Shown: in pieces, positions 56,731-64,000 of the stretch
Layout: each line of letters opens with the position of its first letter
Position numbering within the stretch: position 1 is the stretch's first letter
Source of the DNA: Cricetomys ansorgei
Lineage: Eukaryota; Chordata; Mammalia; Rodentia; Nesomyidae
Length of the DNA stretch: 64,000 nt
Reading direction: 5' to 3'
NCBI GenBank assembly: GCA_026225945.1
Contig: JAMJFZ010000818.1
Location: forward strand, 3,834,001-3,898,000
Notes under the pieces: generated by a model
Database searches by the model: none
Told to the model about the DNA's origin: nothing
The model's input: only the letters and a program-made list of their open reading frames with translations
Position numbers and translations under genes: made by a program

Positions 56731-58034
56731 GGCTAGACCCTGGGTCCTCCTGATTCCCCGCTGTGGGATTCCACGCAGCGAAGGGACAGCGAGGACACAC
56801 ATGGTGCAGTCTCCTTCCACCACCAGCCAGTGTCGCCACCCAGAACGCTGGGTGAGTGAGAGCCAGGAGTGTCTGCTCAGGGCAAACCGGTTCATTAGCA
56901 AGAATAGGGCTCGACCCAGGTCTGGTTGCATCCAGCGCCAGACCTCACAGCACCAACGTCTCTATCCCAGCAGATTTCCAAATTGTGGCTCCAAGGAAAC
57001 GGGCCTGGGTCCCCAGGTGTCTGGTGGGGGTCATGTCTGGGGTTCAGGAGAGAAAACTTCAGGCAGGAGATTTGAGAGTGAGGTTGGTGCTGCCCTGAAT
57101 TCTGCCCTTGAGAAAGGAGACAGCTTCCAGCTAGAGAAAAGGAGGTGAGTCACTACCGGGCCTGTGGGCTGCAGGCCCAGAGAGGGGAGGACACTTGCCT
57201 GAGGCCACACCGCCCACCCTGAGCCGTGACTCCCCAAGGTGTCACCTGGCAGGCTGTGGGGGGAATCGGAAGACTCCATACAAATCTCAGCACGCCCAGC
57301 TTGGGTGAAAGTCAAGGAGAACCCCAGGGTTGGAAAGGACACGAGTCCAGCGGGAGACACTTTCCCCAAAGGAGACACTCTGCTGCCCCCTTGTGGCGTC
57401 CATGGAGTTGACGTCATCTTGTTTTCCTAAGAGATTTCCTAAGGCTGAAGGCCCTGACCTATGGCTGCATCCAACCCCACCTGGGGAGGGAGGCCGGGGG
57501 GGTGGGGTGGTGAAGGGGGGTTAAGACTCCTGCCTCTCCCCTCCCGAGCTCCACCACCTCCAGCACCCACGCTGACATAACCAACTGACGTTGGAAATTA
57601 GTGCCTGCACCGGGAGGGGTTACATGCCAGCTGCTTGACCTTGGTGTGTTATGTCATCACGCACGCACGCACGCACGCACGCATGTACACGTGACTTGGC
57701 AGGGCTTTGGCGAATGTTGATGTAGGGAAGAACTAAAGAGCTCCGAGAAAAGTTACTGGCAGTTACTGGCTAGGGACATCATCTCCTCCTGTCCGGGCCT
57801 GAGGAGCCACGGACAATGTCCATCCCGGCCCACCCCACTCAGTGACCTGCAGGCTGAGCCCATCCTGCAGGCAAGCGCGGGTCCTATGAAAAGCTTGCTG
57901 TGCCCGATTCACTGAGGGACTCCGAGTTTCAGTGCGCAGTGAAGCCACCCATGCTGTGACATGGAGTCGCTTTGTCTCAGAACCTGCTTCAGGATTGCGT
58001 AGATGGAGGGGTAGAAACTCAGAACCCTTGGGAG
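56731..58034. other. Intergenic between Lhx5 and Sdsl 3' ends; no gene
   Basis: Holds a weak antisense MIR near 57170-57230 and (CACG)n at 57658-57685. A CTCF-like CTGCCCCCTTGTGGC lies at 57382-57396. No exon recognised. Confidence 0.45.
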
Positions 58035-58056
58035 CCACTCTCTCAGCGCCGGCAGG

Positions 58057-58062
58057 TTTATT
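58057..58062 (-). terminator. Sdsl: Sdsl polyadenylation signal AATAAA
   Basis: AATAAA on the minus strand, 133 bases after the Sdsl stop codon. This gives a short 3' UTR ending near 58035-58045. No better signal is seen before it. Confidence 0.65.
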
Positions 58063-58194
58063 CACTGGACTGCAGGGAGCCACTGAGAGCCATCCAAGAG
58101 GGCCACCTGAAGGAGGAGGGCAGGGCAGCTAGAACCAAGGTCCCTCAGGTAGTGATGAAGGTGTCCAGGAGGTGTCTGGGATCCCTGGGATTCC

Positions 58195-58388
58195 TCAGCC
58201 ACAGCCCAGCCGGGTTATCAGCTCCTGGAGCTGCTGGCTACTGATGTTGTTGCCACCACACACGATGACCACAATGGAAGCCAGGGACGGGCTCAGGCGG
58301 CCCTCAGCCTGGAGCCTCCTCACGGTGCCCGAGTACACAGCAGCCAGGGCGGCCCCGCAGGCCGGCTCCACCAGCATGCGCTCATCAT
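58195..58388 (-). CDS. Sdsl: Sdsl last coding exon
   Basis: The acceptor on the minus strand is CGCCCACAG|ATGATGAG. The exon gives DDERMLVEPACGAALAAVYS and later IVVIVCGGNNISSQQLQELI, ending TRLGCG then TGA. It carries the conserved C-terminal PLP-pocket signature of the family. Confidence 0.92.
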
Positions 58389-61300
58389 CTGTGGGCGGAG
58401 GGGCAGGGCTTGTCAGTCACGGCTCAGCAGGAGGTGTGCATTCTGCCAGTCCGTTCCTCCATCTGTCTGTCCATCCTTCCATCTATCTGTCCACCCATCC
58501 ATCCATCTGTCCATCCATCCATCCATCTTTTCCATCCATCCACACATCCAACTGTATCCCCATCATCCATCCATCCACCCATCCGTCTGTTCCATCCATC
58601 CATCCGTCCATCCGTCTGTCCATCCTCCCCTTCTGCAATCACAGAGCTGACTCTGTGTATCTGCCCTTCCTCCATCACCTGGCTGTCTCTGTGTCTGCCT
58701 TCGTCCACACAGTCAACCATCCACCCATCGCCTACCCATCATTTGATCGCTCATCAGCCTGCTCATCAAAGTGTCCCTCTGCCCACCAATCAGTTCATCC
58801 ATTCACCCGCCCTCCCACTCATCCACCTCTAGCCACACACACTGGCCCCTCTCCCTCTGGCCGGTTCTCACCTTCCCCTGCTCGCTCATACACTCGTCCA
58901 TTCATTCTACAAATACCTCACTCTCCGCCTGGCTCTGTGCTGGACAGCAGCGACTCAGACACAAAGCCCCACCCCCACCCACACATCCCACACCCAGTCA
59001 CACCCCAACAGTAGATAAGCCAGCCAGCTGTGGGAAGAGGGTTAGTGTGTTGGAAGTCTCTAGTTAGTGAGATGGTGTGGGCAGACGGGGTGACTTCCTG
59101 GAGGAAGCACCATCACGGATAACTCGTCATCGCCGTGGACAAGCATTGGGGGATGCGGCCTGGATGGACATCAGAGGCAGGAAGGTGGGATGGATGTGTG
59201 CAAAGAGTCCTGAAGCTGCCTGAGACTCTCCCCTCCTCCCGCCCACCGCTGAACACGCCCCGTGGCATCACAGATGCTGATGTGGACGGATCGCCTGGGG
59301 CTGGCTCACCCAGGAATCTCTGCACAGCTCGCACAGCCTCCTGGTCCTCCACCACCTCAGAGAGGATCTCACACTCCTTGGCGCACTCCAAGGTCCGCGC
59401 CGCCACCGTCTTGGCACCGAGGCTCTTGGCTACGCTGCAGGGCAGAGATGGGGGCGGGGCGACACCTCAGATCTCCACCCTGCAGAGCCCCAGCCCTGCT
59501 GACCTCAGGTCACCCACATCCTGCGGCGGACAGGTCTCTGTCTCCACACTCCCGGGTGTCGTGCGTCCCGTGAACGACCCTCGAGCATGCTCGGTCTTCT
59601 GATAGCCCATCCTGACCTCAGAAAGCCACCACGGAAAGGGACACTTGCTGCCAAGTCACTGTATCCAATAATGACTATTGATGATGTCTCCTAACCCTCA
59701 TCAGAGGGGATGTCCCCAGCGTGCGGACCTCTGTTCTAGTCCTCACAACCCTCCACACACTTTGCATGAGACCCGTATTTAGCTCCATTTCTAAGGAAAG
59801 GAAAGGAAGCCCAGAGAGGGCAAGTACTCACATCAGGAGCACACAGCTAATCTATACCAGAAAGTGGATTCTAACCCAGTTGATTTCAGTGCTGAGAGCC
59901 TCCCTGCTACTATCCGTGATGAGCCGGAGTTTGTGTTTTAAACCCAGAGAAACCTTTGGGGACCTCTGACTCCCAAGGAACCCAGACCACCGAGGCTGGA
60001 GCCAGAGTATGTACTTCCTGACTTTGGCTCTGCCCTAGCTGTGCAGCCTTGGGAAAGTCACCTTGCTTCTCTGGGCTTCCGTTTCTTCATCTGAATAATG
60101 GAACTTACGAGGCTGTCACAGGCCAGGCAGGAGAAAGTCCACAAAAGAGAGAGGCTTGGAGAGAGAGGAAGGAGGATAAACAGAAAGAGGGTCTCCACAA
60201 GAAGATGGTCTAGGAGTGAGAGTCAGAGGGTGTGAGAGCGAGTTGAAACTGCCAAGGTGCTTAGCTCAGAGCCGGACGCCTGGCACATTCTAGAGAAGTC
60301 TTGGTTGTGGTTACTATTGTCGCTGTGGTGACTAAGGACACAGAGGAATGGGGCAGAGGCCATGAGAACCCCAAGAGCAAAGGAATGAGCCCGGTGGGGT
60401 GGTGCAGGCCTATCATCTTCACATTCCAGAGGCTGAGACAGGAGGATGGCAAGTTCAAGGCCCAGCCTGGGCTACAGAGAGAGTTCAAGGCCCAGCCTGG
60501 GCTACAGAGAGAGTTCAAGGCCCAGCCTGGGCTACAGAGAGAGTTCAAGGCCAGCCTGGGCTACAGAGAGAGTTCAAGGCCAGCCTGGACAACTTAGTGG
60601 ATCCCTGTCTCAAACTAAAAAATAAATAGAGAGCTGGGGAGTGGCTAAGTCAGAACACTGGGCTGGCATGTGTGAGGCGCTGGTCCCGCCCCCAGCACAG
60701 GGCAGGGGGTGCAAGCGAGTGAACACAGACAGGGTAAGCTGTGCAGTGTGCCAGGACCAGCGTCCCCAGGGGACAGCGTGAGGTAGCTTTCTCTGTGGTG
60801 GCGGCTTGGCTGAGCTACAAGAGACAAGGGGAGACAAGCGTGAAGATGAGGAAGCAGCACATGCATAGGGTTAGGAGTAGGACGAGGTGTCAGCCATTGC
60901 AGGGACAGAGAGATCGGCCACGGCAGGAGTGGGGGTTTGGGGAGCCTCGAGTTTAGCTGCAGGATTGGGGGATGGGCAGGAGGCTAATGAGTCTAACAGA
61001 GCTGGGTGTGTGGCTCAGTGATAGGGCACGGAGCTGAGCATTCTGGGAAACCCTGGGCTCCATTCCCAGCAGGGAACAAAGATTCCAGCTCAGTGGGTAG
61101 AGTGCTCACCTAGCATGCATGAGGTCAGCACCCCATAGACTGGACACAGTGGTGCACTTGGGAGGTGGAGGCAGGAGGATCAAGAGTTCAAGGTCATCCT
61201 CAGCTACATAGTTGAGTTCAAGGCCAGCCTGGGCTACAGGAGACCTCGTCTCAAAAATAAAATAACCACTGACTGAAGTCTGAACAGGTGAAGAGTGAGG

Positions 61301-64000
61301 TCTTGTCCCACAAGTCTTAGTGTGGATGTTACCCCCAAAAATGGCCATAAGGCTGGTCCGGGAGACAGGGGAGTCTGATGCTCCCATACCAGGGATCGCT
61401 GATGTAGTGGGCATGGAGACGAGGTCAGGAAAGGAACTGGAGTCTAGGAACGGGACAGGTGTAACCTCCAAAGCCAAAGGGGGGGTCCCTAGGTGACGCC
61501 CACGCACCCCACCTGAGTGGAAAGCTGCTGTCTTTGCAGAAACAGCAACTCGTGGAAATCACATGGTGTTTCTTGTTGTGGACCTTTAGTCACGTATAAA
61601 ATGTTTTATGCACTGTTGGGTGAGGGGCTAGCCTAGGGCTTGGCGTTTTGTATTGTCTGCAGGTGTTGGATTACTGTGGAGGTTGTTTGATTGCTAATGA
61701 TCCGCACGTGCTATCAGTAGAACACCTAAGCAGTTCTGAAAGAATAAAAACACCTGAGCTCAGATGCTTGGGATTCCACTGTGCGTATGGTGGTTGCTCT
61801 GCCAAGGTCTGGAAGGACTTCCACCTATGGAAATGCCTCAGTCTCTTGCTGAGCCCACACAGTGGCTAACTACAACAGTTTCTGCTGTGACAGGCTTAGG
61901 GTACGCACCAAGACCTTAGAGCTTGGCAGCTGGGCTGCCACCCTGCCAGGGAGCTCCCCTCTGGAGTCAGCTCCTTTATCGATCTGTTTATTTATTTAGA
62001 CAGGATCTCATCAGCCTGGGGCTTGCTCGCCAAGTAGCTACATTGGATCCACCTGCCTCTGTCTCCCCAGGACTGGAAAACGAGCATCACCAACTCCGTT
62101 TGTGGTCATTTCTTACAGCAACCCTAGGAATCGGATCCAGTAACCATGGTGATGTGTACTGACTGGAATGTAGAGTGAAGTGGGGCCCAAAGGCTCATGT
62201 GGAACTTTCCCTCCATTGAATTAAATGTTCAGTTATGAGACCGGAAGCAGGTCTCGGTGGCAAGTGTGAGACCCTGGTTTCCAGCCCCAGCACCTCAAAA
62301 TAAATAAAATTAACAATCAGTGCTGGAGAGACGGCTCCACAGTTAAGAGCACTTGCTGCTCTTCCTGAGGACCTGGGTTCAGTTCCCAGCACCCATAGTT
62401 GCCTATAACACTCCCCCCACCCCTCCGCAGGGGACCTGATGCCCTCTTCTGGCCTTTGTGGGCTCCTGCTCTGATAGAGAGACTGTAGAGGGAGAGGTGA
62501 GATCACACATAATTAAAAATAAAATAAAATATTTTAAAGTTAACTAAATCAGTAAAAATGTAACTGAGGGGAATGCTCTGATACACAATATGAACTAGAA
62601 AAGTCAAGATTATAAAACTGGGGAAAGCCAGTTTTTTAAGAACATGTATCCTGGGATGTGGGCCCGGGTAGAATGCTCATCTACACGCATGAAGCCCTGG
62701 GTTCAATCCCCAGCGGTGAACAAGCTGGGTGTGGTGGCGCACACTCATTTCCCCAACACCGGGGAGGTGGAGGCAGGAGGATCGGGGCTTCAAGGACATC
62801 CTCCAATACGTAGTGAGTTTGGGGCCAGCCTGGGCTACATGAGACCCTGTCTCAATGAAAAAGGGAAAAGAGTGTCTAATCCATTCATTTCCCACATGTC
62901 TGGGAGCCTCTGGCCCAGGAAGGAGAGACTTCGAAGCCAGAATGGGGTTTGGATCCTACTTCTGCCCTTGGGAACAGTGTGTCTTCCAGAGACAGGTTGA
63001 GAACCGATGCCCTAGCAGAAGAGGTGAGCCTCAGATATGGCGAGAGACCCTTCCTCAAAAAACGTGCATATGTGAGGTGTTTGAGGTTGACATCAGACGT
63101 TGACTGCCATGGAAATTTCCTATTGGTGGGACTGGTTACCAAAGCAACATCAGCATCGCCAGACAAGCAATACACCACAGCAGACAGCGTCCCCCTCAGC
63201 TGACCCTACAGGTGTAGACATTCCCCCAAGTGGACTGTGCTTTTCCCCTCTGTGCAAAGACACCTGGGAAAGCACGGAACCGAGGCACAGGCAGTGTGGA
63301 ACTTCTCACCGTACAGATGTACGGGAGCTCAGGTGTTTATGCTTTTGAAGCAGGTACGTTACCCACTGAGCCATCTCTCCAGCACCACCGCCACCTAAGT
63401 TTTGAGACAGGGTCTCTCTGTGTAAGCCCAGGCTGGACCCTCACTCTCAAGAGGCCTCCTGCCTCAGCCTCTTTTTTAAAATTTATTTTTATTTTATGCG
63501 CATGGGTGTTTTGCCTGTGCGGCTGTGTGAGGGTGTCAGATACCCTGGAACTAGATTTACGGACAGTTGGGAGCTGCCATGTGGGTGCTGGGGGTCGAAC
63601 CAGGGTCCTTTGTAAGAGGACCAATACTCTTAACCGCTGAACCATCTCTCCAGCCCCCTGCCTCAGAAGCGCCAGTATGACAGGTGTACACCCCAAACCC
63701 GGATTTTTTTCACACCCTCTAACTTGGATCTTGGTGATAGCAGCTGGAGTTTTAGCAGACCTTTGGGGTGCCCCCATCCCACCCCCACTAGCTTGGACAA
63801 AGAGCCCATGAGATAGAAACGCTCCCACCCTCAACCCCTCAGATACCCCACCCAGACCCACCTGGTGATGTCTGGCAGAGTGACCAGCCTGCCCACCTGC
63901 ATGGCAGCGTTGAAGCTGTGCGCCCCATGGGTCTCCATGGCAACGATGGGCACATGCTGCCAGCCTACCTCCAGCAGGCCGGCAACCACACCCGCTAGGA
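58195..64000 (-). CDS. Sdsl: Serine dehydratase-like protein, C-terminal ~150 residues (partial spliced CDS)
   Basis: PLP-dependent fold-type II enzyme family that deaminates serine or threonine to pyruvate or 2-oxobutyrate; SDSL is the less active paralogue of SDS and is thought cytosolic. The spliced exons keep frame across both junctions: DIT-S-VAKSLG and RFL-D-DERMLVEPACG. Visible family landmarks are AMETHGAHSF, matching the SDS Glu/Ala cation-site segment, VAKSLGAKTV, EPACGAALAAVYS and VVIVCGGNN, whose Cys faces the PLP pyridine nitrogen in SDS. The catalytic PLP-lysine lies upstream, outside the window. GLLEVGWQHVP and the NNIS ending favour SDSL over SDS. All three pieces are intact. 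Confidence 0.9.
58463..58625 (+). repeat. Sdsl: (CATC)n microsatellite in last Sdsl intron
   Basis: CATC/CATCTGTC variants. On the transcript strand this is a purine-rich GGAT array beginning about 75 bases upstream of the last acceptor. Degenerate CATC text continues to about 58910. Confidence 0.9.
59310..59434 (-). CDS. Sdsl: Sdsl penultimate coding exon
   Basis: 125 nt between acceptor CCCTGCAG|CGTAGCC and donor CCTGG|GTGAGC on the minus strand. Encodes VAKSLGAKTVAARTLECAKE and on to QRFL, one base into an Asp codon. A start codon inside this exon opens a longer frame that reads through the donor; that continuation is not coding. Confidence 0.9.
59715..59890 (-). repeat. MIR relic
   Basis: GAAGCCCAGAGAGGGCAAGT and GCACACAGCTAATC match antisense MIR. 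Confidence 0.6.
60020..60135 (+). repeat. MIR relic
   Basis: GGCTCTGCCCTAGCTGTGCA, GCTTCCGTTTCTTCATCTGA and ACGAGGCTGTCACAGG follow MIR order. Confidence 0.7.
60385..60622 (+). repeat. B1 SINE with five internal 30-bp tandem units
   Basis: B1 head (CGGTGGGGTGGTGCAGGCC) and tail (GGATCCCTGTCTCAAAC) surround five copies of a unit beginning AGTTCAAGGC at 60452, 60482, 60512, 60542 and 60571. The first three units are 30 bp with CCCAGCC; from the fourth the text is CCAGCC and the period is 29. Confidence 0.93.
60628..60712 (+). repeat. ID-type SINE
   Basis: AGAGCTGGGGAGTGGCTAAG and GGCGCTGGTCCCGCCCCCAG. Confidence 0.6.
60996..61082 (+). repeat. ID-type SINE
   Basis: AGCTGGGTGTGTGGCTCAGT and CCCTGGGCTCCATTCCCAGC. 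Confidence 0.7.
61083..61270 (+). repeat. B4 SINE
   Basis: CTCAGTGGGTAGAGTGCTCA head, then GTGGTGCACTTGGGAGGTGG and AAGTTCAAGG-type B1 text; ends CTCGTCTCAAAAATAAAA. Contains a second copy of the GAGTTCAAGGCCAGCCTGGG segment. Confidence 0.8.
61590..61905 (+). repeat. LTR-like interspersed repeat, copy 2
   Basis: Counterpart of 19058-19375 in inverted orientation. Begins near GTTTTATGCACTGTTGGGTG; carries TTTTGTATTGTCTGCAGGTG, GTTTGATTGCTAATGATC and AATAAAAACACCTGAGCT; ends near GGCTTAGGGT. Both copies keep an open frame starting MYCLQVLD. Confidence 0.6.
61980..62105 (-). repeat. B3 SINE fragment
   Basis: TTTAGACAGGATCTCATCAG, GCTTGCTCGCCAAGTAGC and CTGCCTCTGTCTCCCCAGGA. Confidence 0.55.
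62320..62545 (+). repeat. B2 SINE
   Basis: GTGCTGGAGAGACGGCTCCA, AGTTAAGAGCACTTGCTGC, GATGCCCTCTTCTGGCC and an AATAAAATAAAAT tail. Confidence 0.92.
62646..62872 (+). repeat. B4 SINE
   Basis: ID head with CCTGGGTTCAATCCCCAGCG, then GCTGGGTGTGGTGGCGCACA and a GACCCTGTCTCAATGAAAAA end. Confidence 0.88.
63338..63394 (-). repeat. B2-class SINE head fragment
   Basis: GTTACCCACTGAGCCATCTC, TCCAGCACC: antisense tRNA-like head only. Confidence 0.6.
63399..63705 (-). repeat. B1 SINE interrupted by a nested B2
   Basis: Antisense B1 text TTTTGAGACAGGGTCTCTCT runs to CCTGCCTCAG at 63458-63467 and resumes at 63657 with the same ten bases. Between them is a complete B2. Confidence 0.8.
63468..63656 (-). 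repeat. B2 SINE inserted into B1
   Basis: Antisense T-tail, GGGTGTTTTGCCTGTGCGGC, GTGGGTGCTGGGGGTCGAAC and CTGAACCATCTCTCCAGCCC. Flanked by the direct repeat CCTGCCTCAG (63458-63467 and 63657-63666), its target-site duplication. Confidence 0.92.
63862..64000 (-). CDS. Sdsl: Sdsl internal exon, truncated by window edge
   Basis: Translates LAGVVAGLLEVGWQHVP, then IVAMETHGAHSFNAAMQVGR and LVTLPDIT, ending with AG of a Ser codon. The donor on the minus strand is CCAG|GTGGGT. The 5' border of the exon is not in the window. Confidence 0.9.

Larger units (their letters stand above)
58035..64000 (-). other. Sdsl: Sdsl gene, 3' part (runs off right edge)
   Basis: Minus-strand gene whose three last coding exons are 63862-64000 (cut by the edge), 59310-59434 and 58195-58388. 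Introns in the window are 59435-63861 and 58389-59309. The gene is convergent with Lhx5, with about 12.7 kb between the two predicted 3' ends, matching the known LHX5-SDSL gene order in mammals. Confidence 0.85.

Noticed and set aside
58195..58388. Assignment of the right-hand gene to Sds rather than Sdsl
   Set aside because: GLLEVGWQHVP, DDERMLVEP and CGGNNIS fit the SDSL paralogue better, and SDSL is the direct neighbour of LHX5 in other mammals. The paralogues are close, so an alignment should confirm it.
60452..60600. CRISPR-like direct repeats of about 30 bp
   Set aside because: Units abut without spacers and are an internal segment of a B1 SINE in a mammalian genome.

Overview
This is a window of mammalian, specifically muroid-rodent, genomic DNA. 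Coding sequence sits in short GT-AG exons separated by introns, CpG-rich promoter sequence is present, and the interspersed repeats are rodent types (B1, B2, B3, B4 and ID SINEs, a URR1-like hAT element) over older MIR, L2 and L1 relics. (CA)n, (GATA)n and (GGAT)n tracts are abundant. The species cannot be fixed from the sequence alone; mouse, rat, hamster or a relative all fit. Two protein-coding genes are recognised.

Layout. 1-28 kb: gene-free upstream flank of Lhx5 with SINEs, microsatellites, a 1.1-kb CA-type satellite with an ~80-bp higher-order period (17.0-18.1 kb), a short interstitial telomeric tract (20.5 kb), a 530-bp GATA array splitting a B3 SINE (25.2 kb) and several AT-rich islands that look like conserved regulatory elements (1.4, 4.7, 6.7, 15.9 and 16.4 kb). 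28-36.5 kb: SINE-free proximal upstream region with further candidate enhancers. 36.57-45.5 kb: Lhx5 on the + strand, five coding exons, 402 codons, complete and intact, followed by a 3' UTR with two polyadenylation signals and a very strong CTCF-type motif. 45.6-58.0 kb: intergenic, SINE-rich, with two more candidate enhancers (50.5 and 54.7 kb). 58.04-64.0 kb: the last three coding exons of Sdsl (serine dehydratase-like) on the - strand; the gene runs off the right edge.

The two genes are convergent. LHX5 is a LIM-homeodomain transcription factor of developing forebrain and spinal cord; SDSL is a PLP-dependent serine/threonine dehydratase-like enzyme. No shared pathway is evident; the neighbourhood matches the known LHX5-SDSL synteny. 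From about 25.9 to 45.7 kb I recognise no SINE, although SINEs are dense on both sides, as expected around a tightly regulated developmental gene.

I did not find a new gene system. The best leads are regulatory or structural: the CTCF-type site in the Lhx5 3' UTR, a perfect RFX X-box next to a homeodomain/POU site cluster 20 kb upstream, two inverted copies of an LTR-like repeat sharing a reading frame, an ~80-bp higher-order CA satellite with a 490-bp internal duplication, and a B1 SINE with five internal 30-bp tandem units. All exon borders and repeat names were read by eye; none was confirmed by alignment.
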